From Apis mellifera (taxonomy: Eukaryota; Arthropoda; Insecta; Hymenoptera; Apidae): 64,000 bases of DNA. Each line of letters begins with the position of its first letter. Positions within the stretch are counted from its first letter, which is position 1. Below, one piece after another: positions 48,851 to 61,815 of the stretch. The translations under genes and the position numbers were made by a program. The notes under the pieces were generated by a model that had not been told where the DNA came from, ran no database searches, and was given only the letters and a program-made list of their open reading frames with translations. The stretch is from assembly GCF_003254395.2 (NCBI RefSeq), contig NC_037639.1, positions 8,360,501-8,424,500 of the forward strand. Reading direction: 5' to 3'.

Positions 48851-48874
48851 ACTCGGCTGGGTTCCTCGGCCACG
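48851..48874 (+). other. candidate 24-nt microexon
   Basis: A pyrimidine-rich stretch ends in GCCGCAG at 48850, with a branch-like TATCAAC about 20 bases upstream. The next 24 bases end in CACG and are followed by GTAAGC. The length is a multiple of three and all three frames are open (eight codons). Such in-frame microexons are known in animal neuronal genes. The chance of finding one such pair in 64 kb is not small, so this is a hint only. Confidence 0.2.
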
Positions 48875-49116
48875 GTAAGCCTCGTGTCTCTCGTTCAACC
48901 TCGCCTGTCCCCAGACGCGCGAGCTAGCTTTCCACGGGGGTGATTCACGGATTTTCGGAGGGTCGGGTCGACGTCGAGCACGTCGGGGAAATGAACCGTT
49001 CGACCAAGAAAATATGCATCTTGTTTTTTTATGGGCCGCGCGTGTAGAGAAATACGCGCAAGAAATATATTTTTTCCCCGCATTCCGCTCGAGAAGATCT
49101 CCGGAATCGGAGGGGC

Positions 49117-49135
49117 AAAAAAAAAAAAAAAAAAA
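49117..49135. repeat. poly-A tract (19 A)
   Basis: A pure A-run within GC-rich flanks. Confidence 0.93.
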
Positions 49136-50230
49136 GCGGGAAATCGACGAGATTGGATGTAATCAGGATGTTCAGATCCTGATAAGAAGCTGAAATTCTC
49201 AACGTGATACGGTAATGCGTGTAAAAACATCGTGGTTTCTCTCCCCTCCTTCCCATAATGTTTCGCGCGTCGATACCTTTCGATTCGTCGTAGGGGAAAG
49301 AATAACGGCGGAGGAAGTAACGTCAACGCAAAAACGTTGAAACATAGTGATCAGTATAAACTACATTACCGCGTAACGTTGAGCGGTCGGGAACGTGTTC
49401 CATTTCGATCCACGTTTTGTTATTAAGTATTATTAGAAACTCATCTCATTTATCTCCGTTTTGATGAAGTTTGTTCAATCTTCTCGATCGATCTACCTTC
49501 TATTTTCTTGTCGATTTCTTTGGCGGTTTTAGATAAAGAATTTAAATAAAAGATAGAAGAGAGGAAAGACAGATTAATCGTTCAGTATATACAAGCTCGA
49601 ATCTTATACTTAATTGAAATGATTTAAAAGTTACGGTTTATTTTATTCGTTGTTGAGGCGAGGAATCGATCTATTTTCCATTAAAATATATATGCGGATA
49701 CCCGTATTAGTTTTAAAGTATACGATGCAATAATAGTTTCTAGCCTGAAAAAGTATACACATGTACAAAAACGTAATATTACTCTTACATTTTTCCGTGA
49801 ATATTTGAACATTTTTAATATTTTTATATCAACAAACCGTGTATTTATAACTGAATTTTTTCTCGTTTCCCGTGCTGCGTTTCTTATGATAACAAAAACA
49901 TAAGATTTCGAAGAACGTATCATTACATAGAAACAAATTTATCGAGAGAGAAATAAAAAAGAAATCGATCACGTTTCTTGCTACCGAAGAAAGAACTGTG
50001 GAAATATAAATTTAACTTAACTAATTTCATAAAACCTCGTCTCACTGACTTATTCCAAGCTCCAGACGCGATTCTTGGAAAAACATACGTGGTATTTTCA
50101 AGAAAAAAAAATGTAGGTCGATTGAATCGTGCGTTCACAATCTTCGTAATTCATAATCTTTATACCGTTTTAAGTACTATACTCGCACTTCAAGTCTCTT
50201 ATGTTGACGACTAATTGAGATATCGAGAAC

Positions 50231-50268
50231 AAAAAAAAAAAAAAAAAGAAAGAAAGAAAGAAAAAAAG
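50231..50268. repeat. poly-A followed by (GAAA)n
   Basis: A 17-base A-run grading into GAAA units. Confidence 0.92.
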
Positions 50269-50943
50269 AATTTCAACAGTACTTTCTCTATCCTCTTGAG
50301 CGCGCTTTAATTAATGACATTCTAATAATAACCAACAACACTTCCTCGACTCGACCCAATAATCGCGACTTTCACGTCCAGATATCCTCGTTAAATTATC
50401 CCGAGCTCGCAAGAACAGGGAGAATTTCGAGCCCGACCAATACCCAATCTGTCAAACAGTATCTTCTCCCCCCAGACAGAGGCCCGTTACATTATTTAAA
50501 CCTTAATTCGTGGAAGCGTTTTGCCTCGATCGATCGGTCAACCCTTTTTTATTCCGGCATGGCGGAAATGAGTTGCGCGGAACGGAATCTTTGTACGGTT
50601 ATATAATGGAAAGCGTAATTCCAGCAAGGATGCAGCAATTTCGATGTATCGAAATAAAAAAGCGCGGACGTAAATCAAGAGTGGCCGTCCTCGCGGAGCG
50701 AAAATGGAAAGGGTGGTCGTCGGCGTCGCGCCGCCTCGAAGGTAGCTCGATCTTCGCTTATCGCGATCTAGACAAATTGCAAGCGGGCCGCTATCAATTC
50801 GGTTGGCGCGAAAATTAATGCGGGACGCCGTTGGCGCCGCCTGAAATTCCACTACATTCCCACGAATTTCTCTTCGCCGATAAAGAATTGAACAACGAGC
50901 ATCTTGCGAGCGTTTCTCTCTCGTTTCCCCTCTGTCTTCGGAG

Positions 50944-50978
50944 TCCGACTGGAACAGCCGAAACAAATTTGCCGACAG
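50944..50978 (+). other. candidate 35-nt microexon
   Basis: A long pyrimidine tract (about 50910-50940) ends in CGGAG at 50943. After 35 bases, GACAG is followed by GTAGGT at 50979, a strong donor. The length is not a multiple of three, so its inclusion would shift a frame. Flanking frames are open but unrecognised. An internal CAG at about 50955-50957 could compete as acceptor. Confidence 0.18.
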
Positions 50979-50984
50979 GTAGGT

Positions 50985-53900
50985 CCAATTTGTCAACGAT
51001 CTTTATTCGCGACAACCGCTTTCTTGTCCAATCTCCGAATTCCGAGGCTTCCGGCTTTCTTGGAAATTATCACTCAAAAACACGCGGAATTTCCTCCGCG
51101 AGCTCGAAAGTGAGATGCGAGTTCTTTTTTTTTTTCGTTTTTATTACTCGAGAATCTTGGAATCTTACCTCTTTCTTGGAAAGAGAGGCATAATTTTTCG
51201 CGGCAAGCAGAGGATCGCAGCTCTCCGGTTCCTCGAACGCGTCTCCTAGCCAATTCGGAATTAACACCGATGATTGAGAACTGACGCGTTGGATGTACCG
51301 GCGAATTTTGTTCAGGAGGTGGTGGGACGGGAGGGGAATCCGCGCGTTCGTTCTCCTTAAGCCGAAAAACATTTGTGGCAATGCTAATTTTATTTTTCAC
51401 ACTCGGCCGGCCGGATATATGGTCCCGTCGTATTTAAAAATTTGCATAATGGTTCCTTGACATGTTTATGTACACACGTCGCCCTCCCCACCCCTCGCCG
51501 TGGGCCCGTTGCTCGCGCGTGCGTGCCGTAAACGGACGGAGGCCTTCAGTATGCGTTTCTTCTACGAGAGGACGAAATATAACGCGTCGCGAGTGGCCAC
51601 GGTGCCAAGTCCTCCCCACAGCCAGGGATTAAAAAATCCCTCCATTGTAGTTGGAGATCGTAAATACCCGATTTGTCCGCCGGGGACCACACCAAGGGGC
51701 CAAATATTCTTCCTCCACCGCTCCGTGATCGCGCTTCTCCCGTGGCCACGATGTCTCTTGGACGCCCGCTCGTGGCCAGGCTCGACTCTAAGCCCAGAGG
51801 GGGAAAAGGGGTGGCTTAAATCTCCGAATGGTTGCGCTTTTAAGCGCTTAATCGCCCGCCAATGGGGTTCGATTCGGCAAACGATACTCTTGGATATAGT
51901 ATCTCTCGATCGTGGATACTATCGTGGATTTTCCCTCTCGAGAATTATCTCAAGTTTAGACACAGCTACCATGTGAATGATAATAAGGATTATTGATCGG
52001 GATACTATACAGTTTCTAATACAGGGAAATTGTTATCCTTTTTAATTGTTCCTTGCATCGAATTAACAGGAACGTTTCGATGGAAGAGAAGATCGAGTTG
52101 GAAAAGGAATTAATACGATCAATCTCCTCCGGTTACGTAAAAGCGATCACTCCTCGAATCGAATCACCGAGTCCCATCCCCGAATGACTCAACTAACGCC
52201 ACTTGCTCGAAGCATGTTGTTCGAGAATCACGTAAGAGATCACCCAATCATCGGAGATTTAAACGTTCGATAAGAATTCCGTAACGGGGAAATTGCAATT
52301 TTTAGTCTGCATAAACCGACCGATCGATTCAGCTAATTCAACCGCCGTGGTCGAGACTCGCGTTAAACAATCGGTCGAACGATAATTCCTGGTTTCGCGT
52401 CGATGAACCTTCCAAGCCAATCGTCCTCGTCCCAATCGTCGAATCGACGACGCGCCTATTTCGGTTAATCTATTCACGGAAGCGACGCCGTCCGATCTGA
52501 GTGCTTGTTACTCCCAATACCGATGGATTACGCCGATCGCGGAACGACGAATCTCGGCGTTCATCTCGAACGATTCGATTGCGGCGGGCCGATCGATCGA
52601 TCGATCGCACAGCCTCGATCCGGCCAGTGGATCGGATCTAGGATCGGGGGAGATACGTTGGCGAGATTTCTTTGGAGGTGGGCGTTCTCCGCGTGGCCGG
52701 CAGGCACGCAATTTACAAGTTAAGCGTTTTCGATTCGGCCGCGGCTCTCGCTCCAGAAGAGATGATTCCGCGCAATGGAAACGAAACACGACTCGCTCGG
52801 TTTCGTGCGAGTCATTTCCCGGCCCGCATGCACGCACACGCACCAAAGGGACGGCGTACACGTGTGACTGATGATCATCGCGGAGCCCACGATTTAATTT
52901 CACGGGTATACACCGGCGGAATGACTTCGTCTCGTGTTGCGGCGGGGTGTTGATCGATTTCTCGATTATCGATAACGCGACCCTTCCTACGAGGCGATCT
53001 TTAATTGCTCAGCTTTATGATATAGTGTGTGTATATATATATGTACAAGATTGAAGTTTTGTTCGTGAGATATATAAGATTCGGATCTGCAAAAGTGGAT
53101 GATCGAATACGTTTTGAGTTTGGAAGTTTTGGAGTAAAATAGTGGTCTCGTTATTCAAGTAACATTGTATCAAGAGTGAATTTCTGAAAGTATTGGCTCA
53201 AATTACTTTGTCATTCTTTGATCTGTATTTTGTAAAGATTCAGTAATTAAGGATCGCCTCGTAGAATGATCGATGATCGAGAAATCAATATTCCCCCTAA
53301 GACGAAATTGATTTGTATTTGTTATTTTAGAATCTCGAGATATTTGACGTACGTTTTAGTTGAAGAACAAATATTTTCTAAAGTCCGAATATCGAAGAAA
53401 GGTTTTAGTATCCGAAGAGAATCGACTTTCAGTCAGAAATTTCTAGTAAATCCTAGTTTCCGTTGTAAGAAGATATTATCGTTAATAACTGAGTGAAACT
53501 GAGCATCCTCTAAACTTAGCTCGTGAAATTTAATGTCTATCACGGGGAAGCCGCCTGATATAGAAGTTCTCGATACGTCACTCGAAATTTGACTATCCTA
53601 CTTCCTGAAAATCTTTGTCCAATCTCCGTTAATTATTCTCAATTATTTCAAAAAATGGACTAAACTCTTTTTTTTTTTCTTTAACAAAAGTGCAAAAAGA
53701 AAAAAACCTCCGCTAATTCAATCCCTTCGAAAAAGAAAATCACATCTAATCAATTTCAAAACATTTACATTACTCAACAACAGAAGAAGACACCAACATG
53801 ATTTCAAGCATCCACCATTTTCAGGAAGTCTTTCCCACACGCGCATCGATGCGCTCTCATAAATGCATCGCTCGTTCGCAGAGAAATGAGCGAAGGGGCG

Positions 53901-56517
53901 AAGAAAAAGGAAAAAGATGGGTCAGATTCGACCGGTCAACGCTTGGGGCGCACCACGCCCCGCGTGCACGCGTCAATACGGCGTGCACATACTTATTCAT
54001 AACGCGGTTGGCCAGCAATAGAGATAAGGGGTCGGTTGCGGGTGGAAGCAGGATAAGGAGGCGCGTGTACGCGCGTATGCGTTCCATTACTCTTCCGTTC
54101 GATCACCTCCGTATCCACACACGTATAATTAAGAGCCCTAAATCGCGCGAGATCGAGGCTCGAAAGGCGTGCCCCATCCTCGACCACCTATCCTGTTGTT
54201 TTCGTTCTCCAGCCCTCGAATTTACACCGTCCGTGCCTGTTACCCTCTCCCTTCCCTCTTTCTCTGCAACGAATTAAATCGATTAACGAATCTACGCCTC
54301 GTGCACAACCGATTTTCGGTTTATATCGGATCGAATTGTAAAAATTGTCTCCTCCTCATCCTTCTTCCACAGAAATCGATATTGAAACGCATTCTTCTTC
54401 GATATAACAAAGCTCTTTTACCACCTCTCTTGTACAAATCCATCGATTTCCACAAGCGGCGGGTTAAAAAGGAAACGCAAACGCAAACGTAAATTGAGAG
54501 ATTCGATCGGGGCGCGAGAAGAAAAGGAAGGAGAGAGAAGAATGGTTGGAGGGCAAAGTTCCGGGGCGATGTAATCTAGTTCGCGGGCATCATCTCCGCC
54601 GAAGGGGAGAGAGTGTCGAAGTTTTATCGGGAGGTGGGTACGCGTGGAGAGAAACGAGAGAGAAACGGGCCGATTGATTTATAATGCGAAATGGATTTCG
54701 CGAGGAGGAGGCAACGACAGCCAGCGTTGGGCTCGATTAATCTTGGATTTATAGCTGCAATTATCTGTCTACGAATATTCGAGAGGGATGCCAGGAAGGG
54801 AGAGGGGGGGAGGGATCATCGTTGGGTAGAACAGGGAACCAACAGGGGAAGAGAGGAAAAAAAAGAAAGAAATAAAAGAGAAAAATAGGCGGAAAGGGGA
54901 AAGCAATCGGCAACAGACAATTTATCGCGCTTTAAACTATTTCATTTCAAACCATTCGTACAACGTTCGAATGGCAAAGGGTAGGAACGAGCATCGAGTG
55001 CTCCTCGATACGAAATACCTTGAAAATTGATAAACGCAATGAGCGAGATTTATCGGTCGTTCGATTTGAAGTGACTATCTCGCGACAGAGGGGAATAAGA
55101 AGAGAATCCAAGTGTGCGCGATGGTTAATTGACCGCGCTGTAACTACTCCTATCGAGGAAATAATCAATCTTTCCTGATACTCCTCTCGTGATTAATTCG
55201 CCCTCCCGGCGAAGTAAAGCGTGGATTCCGAGTTAACAGAAAACGTACAAGTGATCGTACTTTACGTTTTATTAATTACACGTAATTTCTCGTAACATTC
55301 CGGTTAAAGTTAATTTCAATATACATACGGTAAATGTTTATTGCAAAACGTTTGCATAAACTTGTCGCAACAGCTTTCAACGTTTTTTTTCTACGTGATC
55401 GCGTAAAACGTGTCATGTTCCGCAACTCGGTTAAAAATGAAAGAAACGAGATTATTATCATATCTTGCTAAATATCAAACTTTCATCATTCGATGCTTGG
55501 CCGCACGAATAGCTTACAGTCTGGAAACACTCGTACAAAGTTGTCCGATCCGTAATGAGCATGACGAGTGGATGCGGTGGGTGGGCCGCAAGAGTTAGAA
55601 GCAAACCGGATAGTAACGTGTTTCCCTTCCAAGCACGTAGACAATTTCTGGTATTCTAAATATTCGCTACATCTTCCTTTCACAAATCAATATCAAATGT
55701 GCGTGAAACGAGCTGGCACGAACGAGGCAATAAACGATAAAAATTCTTGTATTCTTGCGTCTTTACCGCATCGTCCAATTAAATTACGCGAGTTAAACGC
55801 AACGCAGACGAATTAAGAAAATTTTCTCGGAAATTGAAGTAGTGCTTAATGCATACCCGTGATCGTTTTAATCGATTAACCCTACGGGGATCACGTTGAA
55901 TACTTTCTACACTGCCGCTATAAAAAAGAACATTTTTATTTAAGCAAGTTTGACTCGCAGGGATGTTCGTAGCGAAGCTTTACCCGTATTTCTACGATTC
56001 AAGGATACACAGATCCATCAAGAGGATGACGACATCGACGATACACTTTCACTCGAGCTGTTTAGAAAGATTCCTCCTTCCTGCAAGAGGAGCAACGTCT
56101 AAAGACGCTTGGAAATCCAGTGCAAAGCGTTTATCTCGGCGAGCGAGCCGGCGCATGGTAATCACGTCGAGGCGTAATCGTAAAATTAGCATAACTCCCT
56201 TTCGTCTGGTCAATAGTCGGTGAGAATCGAGCTGTGTCAGGTGAACGAGACTAGAACAACCTTGACTCCGTATTATTTGTCTGGCACGTAAGAATTTATT
56301 TCTTCATCCCCGTATCGAATGTTGTACAAATATTTCTACGAGTTTATTTATATATTTTTGAAAAATGAATTCAATCCTTCGAAACTTTCCTTTTTTTTGC
56401 GCGCGCAATTCTTATTTTATAATCGATTAAATCTTAATTTTTCCGTGTATTAAAATTTTTTCACTCTTTTTATTTAGAGAGAAAAAAAAAATAAAAGAGA
56501 ACGACGAACGAGATCTT
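50985..56517. other. non-coding region, CpG-rich then AT-rich
   Basis: No gene is recognised. A minus-strand donor look-alike (AGAG/GTAAGA) lies near 51165. Frames at 51500-51976, 52508-52903 and 53798-54277 are CpG-driven. A 76-codon ATG frame at 53266-53496 lies in AT-rich DNA but has no domain and no splice sites. There is a GATC run at 52591-52607. A purine-rich segment at 54500-54900 gives a Lys/Arg/Glu-rich frame. Confidence 0.45.
52591..52607. repeat. (GATC)n microsatellite
   Basis: Four perfect, self-complementary units. Confidence 0.93.
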
Positions 56518-56542
56518 GAATTTTCTCATTGTGAGAAAATTC
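56518..56542. repeat. perfect 11-bp inverted repeat, 3-nt loop
   Basis: GAATTTTCTCA (56518-56528) is exactly complementary to TGAGAAAATTC (56532-56542) around TTG. A second weaker TTCTC/GAGAA pair follows at once. The pattern resembles a terminator-like or cruciform hairpin but has no neighbouring gene. Confidence 0.75.
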
Positions 56543-56990
56543 TCGAATTCCTGAGAATGAACATTGCAATTCGAAGCAATCGGCCGACGGTATAATTATC
56601 CTAGAGCAGATCAGGAGAAACAGCGTAGATGTTGGCCGGAACGATCACGAGACAATGCTGTACATTGCCTTTGAGACGAGATTCCGTGGCTAGACGAATC
56701 ACGCGCCGTCCGTTCTTATTACGTTGTAAATCTCCGACAAGATTTCCGATTATTCCCGATTCCAGGGCGATCCGATACAATCCTTTGCCTCGGCAATTAC
56801 ACGTCTAGTCGTTCGTCGTTTTCGATTCCACGATAGTCAATTAGAATCGGCCGATTAATTGCTACTCGAGAAATGTCTTGAAATGCAAAATGTTTTATGA
56901 TGATTGGAAACGTTCCTTCGTTCTATTCTCTTTGAACCATCTATCTCTCGCAACGACAAACAATTTCGCTTAACGGACGTGCTTTTTTTC

Positions 56991-57006
56991 CTCTCTCTCT
57001 CTCTCT
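56991..57006. repeat. (CT)n microsatellite
   Basis: A perfect run followed by T- and C-rich sequence. Confidence 0.9.
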
Positions 57007-59272
57007 TTTTTTTCCCCTCCAACCGATAACTATAACATAATCGAGCGTAATTAAGCGTCTTAATCTATCCTATTCGAGAGCTGTTGCATCATTTCCCGAC
57101 GATAATTATAATTTCGTTAAAGCTGTTGTACAATATAATTTAAATCTGATTTTCGTGGAATAAATTTCTACGAATAAGAATGATTAGTCTTCTTCTCTTC
57201 TTCCAATTGATGAATAGCAAGCATTTAGAAACGCGCAAAAGAGATTGAGATTGATTGTTCCCGTTTACGCCGTTCGTTTCTCCCGAAGAGATCGCGTATC
57301 CGAATGGATTACGAAAATGTTCATCGTTCTATAATATTTACGAATGATTAATGTTATTGGAATTGGAAAATTTACACCACCTGTTCGATAAACTGCAACG
57401 AGGTCTCATTTTATTTCAAGATTCCAGGAATGACGATTATCAGTTTTCCAAGAAATTTCTTTGCATATTTACTTTTCTTTTTCGCCGAACGAATTCGCGG
57501 TTCATTAACATAGTTGGGAGTTTCGTTTCATCGCGAGAACACGATTCATCGATCATAAGGGCGAGAGCAAAGGATTGGACGGGATTCACGGTTATTCCGG
57601 TTATGCATGGATCGGGCTCTCGTAACTCGCGTTGCATCGCATGGCTCGCGAGTATTAAGCGCAAATTAAGCCCGGTGCCGCGATAAATACTTGGTTGGAA
57701 GGCCATCGGGTGACGCGTGTAACTAGATCTCGATGCTGCGTGCGGAGAATGCGAGCGGTGGCCGCGCCAAGGGTTGCTCATTTTATCGTGAAATAATGCC
57801 TCCGTATGGGGATCGCGAGAGTCCAAGAATCGCGAGCGTGTTCGCAAAACGTATCTAGAAGCGGTTACCTTACTCTTTCAACGATGATTGGGTCCGTTTG
57901 TTAAGAAACAGTCATAACTTAGACTGGTAACAAAATCCTCGAGCAGGATTTCGTTATATTACGATACTAAATCCGTTCTCTTGTTCAGGTATTACGCTGA
58001 ATATATATATAACACGGCATATGTACACGTGAGTAAGATGGTGGTTACGTTCTACCAAGCCTACCCTTGTTCCATTTAATCGAAAAATCCCGTGATAAAT
58101 GATAAAATGTTCCGAAGATAAAGTCTTATTGCGAGACACTCGTTGACCGATATTATTCTTTAGGATAATTCCTTCTATAAAACGTTCCCCTCCCTCCTTT
58201 GAATTTATCCTTTTTTTCTTTTTTTCCACCTCGTTTCGATACGACGAGCGCGACGGGTCGGAAATTTATACCATTTCCACCGACGTGGTGGGCGATTAAG
58301 AGCATCCACTCGACGAGGTAAGACTTTCGCATGGAAATGTCCCCCCAACTCGCGTCCTCCCTTTAATTCCAAGGAGCTGTCGAGACGAGGAGAAGTTTTC
58401 AGTGTTTTCACGGCGCGCTCTCGGACGACCGGGTGAGCTCTATTATAATCTGGACCTGTATTTCTGACTGACTTCCACAGAGTCGGACCCCCTTGCAGAA
58501 TTGAGTCGAGGCAATGAATAATTCATCCGCGGAGACGGGAACTGAAGCGAGCAGGAGAGGGGTTTACAACAAGGAGAGGGCTCCGTTTAATGCGATACAC
58601 TGGTTAAAGGCGCGGCGATTCACTGAATAAAATTTCTGATTGACCGGTGGCAATGGTTGGTGACGCTGGTGGTTGGCGGGCGGACAAGAAAGCGTCGACT
58701 CATGTACACCGTTCATACCCTCCTTTGTCCCTCCTCTCTTCATCCCCTTTAGCAACTCGTTCACTCGAGGCTGTACTTGTACGGATTCGGGGATTTAATC
58801 GAGCATTAATGACGGATTGAAGGAAATTCTTAACGCGGTCAACGGCTCCCGGCCTCAATTATTTAAGCTTGCCGATCGAGTATTCAACGCTTTCAACCGG
58901 CGCCTTCGTTCTTTTTTTTTCAAGAAGAGGAGAACGAGAAACCGCCTCCTTCCTTAATTGGACAAGTGTGTAAGTTAAATGCCGGGTTAAAATAAATAAC
59001 CGCGTATATACAAAATGGTTTCGAGTTTTCGTATCTCTCGTCTCGGCGAGGAGGACGGGGGAACGACATCGTAAAATCCGAGGGAACAAGAAACGGCTCT
59101 CTATCCTACGAGTCTCCTACGAGTCTCTTACTCGAGAGAACCGTAAAAGAAATCATCGCGTCGTCGATCTCATTAGCCGTTCTCATACGCGAAGATTGAA
59201 TTCAGGCTTCGGGATACCGTCTTATTATGAAACGATATCATCCGCTCCACTCGCCATGTTTCCAACTCTCCA

Positions 59273-59299
59273 TCCCCCCCTCCCTCCCTCCCTCCCTCC
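59273..59299. repeat. (TCCC)n microsatellite
   Basis: A C-run followed by about five TCCC units. Confidence 0.92.
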
Positions 59300-61487
59300 T
59301 GCTATCGATGTGTACCTGTTTTCGCGCTAATAGTAATTTCCTGGCAGCAAGGAAACCCTTTCGCGGCGCGCGGCCGGGCAAACAGGGTGTAAACGAACAA
59401 TCGGGCCCTTTCGATAACATCAGCCCATTTACGGTTTCCCGTTCCTTCTTCTATCCGTTACCGCTGCGACCTGAAAGGATACACAGGAAGGAGCTGTCGT
59501 CCGCGGTCTAGGCTTTTACTAGAAAATGCACGCTTCTTTGCGCATCAGCCGAGCGTTAGGAAAGGCGGGAAGGTGGAAGAGAAAGAGGAAGAGGAAGAGA
59601 GAGAGGACACGGGGTCCTCTCTGTGGGAACAACAGGGTAACCGAATACACAAACGGAAACCCCCGATGCGAGAGAAGGCAAAAGCCTCTCTCGTCCACGG
59701 ACAACGGACGAGCTCGAGGTGATGGCTCGTGTCAGTTCACCTTATCTGACCGCGACTATCTGCCATTATTTCTTTTCACGCTGCCACGCTGGCGTCGGGC
59801 ACTCGTAAGGCCTCGTCGGTATCCGATCTGCGAGACCGATGGTTCCGATCGATTCGTTCAAGCCCATCGTAACTTTGATCCATCTCCCCAACCCCCGCAA
59901 TTTTCCCTCGATTCTTTCTTTCTTTTTCTCTCGCCCCCGTTTTCCCGACGCATCTTACTCGAGATCATCGTTCTCGTCGTGTTCGACGATTTGGAGCGTA
60001 AATAATCTCTGGACGTTACTCCAACTTCAATCTTTTCAAATATCTATACAACTGTGCCGCGAATCGGCAATCCATCAATTCCTACTTCATAGACAGCATT
60101 AGGAAAGCGACTTTCACCGTGCATTTAATTGAATTCCATTCCTCCTATTTATCACAGAGCTCCGTTGATCGCTTGCAAATTTGTATCTCTTAGCGTATGA
60201 ACAACAATTTCTAGATTTCTTTCGTCCATGGATCGATTGGCCGCTGCCTTTTTTTCTGCGAATTTTTTACCGTTGACAAAGCTTGCGCGGTTCCAGTCGA
60301 GGGAACTTCCTTGCAAAACAATCCCAACTCGGTTAATGACAAGTGGTGGAGAGAACCGGACGATTAGAAACGTCCAACGGATAACTAATGGCACGTTTCG
60401 AGGAACGATATCTGCGTACGTTGATCAATTAATTATCGACCGCGGGGTGGAGTCAAAGTATTGTCGGATCACAAAAGGGAAACGGCTTTAATCTCGCGTC
60501 TCGCCGCACGATACCTGTACCATGACTGGCAGGACGAAGGGGGGCAGTCATTATCAGATGACACCCATTATTTCATTCGTCCATCCGTTCGATTTAATTA
60601 CACATTCAATTTGGCTCGGGCTTATCGTAATCGGCCGCGGGTTTGTGCCCCTTAATGACCCGTAATTCTTTCAAACGCCCCTTATTACCCTTCCTTATTC
60701 ACCGAAAACAGACGCAATAGAAATAAACTCTATCATTTGCATAGCAATAAACGAGTTGAGTACTCCGTCCCGTAATTATAGGAGAATCAATGTTTCTATT
60801 ATTACAACGGCCACGAGATTGAGTTTAAATGGTAACCGTGCCTTCTGGCTCTGATCGTTGAAGAGCTTCGAACAGCGACATTTCTTCACGTTCAAAGTTT
60901 CTATCGATCGGTATGTAAATCCTTGGATAATACTTGTAATACTTGCTTAAGATAAAGAGACAATTTTAAAATTAAAGAATTTTCGCATTATAATTTTCGT
61001 CGCCTCGAAAGAACATAATTTGGAATTGTTCTTATTATTATTAACGAAAGGTTCTTTGTACGCGAGATGAAGATTTTCCAGAATTTTAACCCGAACAATT
61101 TAACCTTTTCCCTACCATCTTCTCTCAGTTTCACGTGTCATCTATTCAAATAGCACACGTGTCGTTTAACCGGAAAGTAGAATACTCTCCCATTGGGCGA
61201 GTAATATCCATATTCTTGCCATAAAGGCGCTCTTTGCGATCCCGAATCTCCATTATATCAGTACGTTAAGTCCACTTTAACTATCGTGACGATTATTGCC
61301 GGTCGGTTGTCCGATAACAAGATCTCCGTTCTATGACACGCCTCGTTACAATAATTATAACGAACGATGTAACACCGATGTGAAGACATTTTGCGTAAGG
61401 ATGAATAGGGAAGAATGGAATCGTGGCTCGAGGCGCAATTATCACGATTAACTCGAGGAAAGGGAGATCATTCGTCGCGACGTCCAC

Positions 61488-61565
61488 TTTTTCTTGTTTT
61501 CTTTTTTTTTTTTCTTTTTGTTCCATCGAGTCTCTTTTCCTCTCTCTTTTTCTCCCCCTTTCGTT
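61488..61565. repeat. T-rich polypyrimidine tract
   Basis: Poly-T followed by T/C-rich sequence. On the minus strand it encodes a Lys/Glu/Arg-rich stretch, which extends the open frame there artificially. Confidence 0.85.
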
Positions 61566-61785
61566 TCTTGTTCTCTTCTTCTCTCCCCTAACATTCGCGA
61601 TATAAAGATATATGGCTTTTCGAAAGAAGAGAACCTCTACTAAAAAGAAAAGTTTCGTACTCGAGATTACGCGTTTGTACCGAAAGAATAATGAAAACAA
61701 AGAAGAAACGTAATCGTTGTTTTTTATTTCGTCCCTTGACAAATTAATTACTCGCTTCTCTTTAAAGAAAAAGAAAAGAATATAT

Positions 61786-61815
61786 CTGGGGGAAAAGAAC
61801 TAAGGGGAGAAAGAT
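61786..61815 (-). other. strong isolated 3' splice-site look-alike
   Basis: On the minus strand a pyrimidine-rich stretch of about 28 bases, interrupted by TTAG, ends in TTTTCCCCCAG at about 61786. No paired donor with a credible exon is seen downstream within a few hundred bases. It could be a decoy site. Confidence 0.25.

Larger units (their letters stand above)
48880..50940. other. non-coding stretch
   Basis: No gene is recognised. The left part is CpG-rich and the stretch from 49320 to 50290 is AT-rich. There are A-runs at 49117-49135 and 50231-50268. Frames at 50510-50818 and 50538-50996 overlap on opposite strands and look like shadows. Confidence 0.45.
56545..61785. other. non-coding region, alternating composition
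   Basis: No gene is called. A 111-codon ATG frame (57351-57686), an 87-codon ATG frame (60228-60491) and a 149-codon minus-strand frame beginning with TTG (61293-61742) are open, but have no domain and no supporting splice sites. A pyrimidine tract ending TTGTTCAG near 57966 is a fair plus-strand acceptor. CT, TCCC and T runs are present. Confidence 0.45.

Noticed and set aside
61293..61742. 149-codon minus-strand frame
   Set aside because: No ATG at the start, and the central Lys/Arg/Glu part is the complement of a pyrimidine tract.
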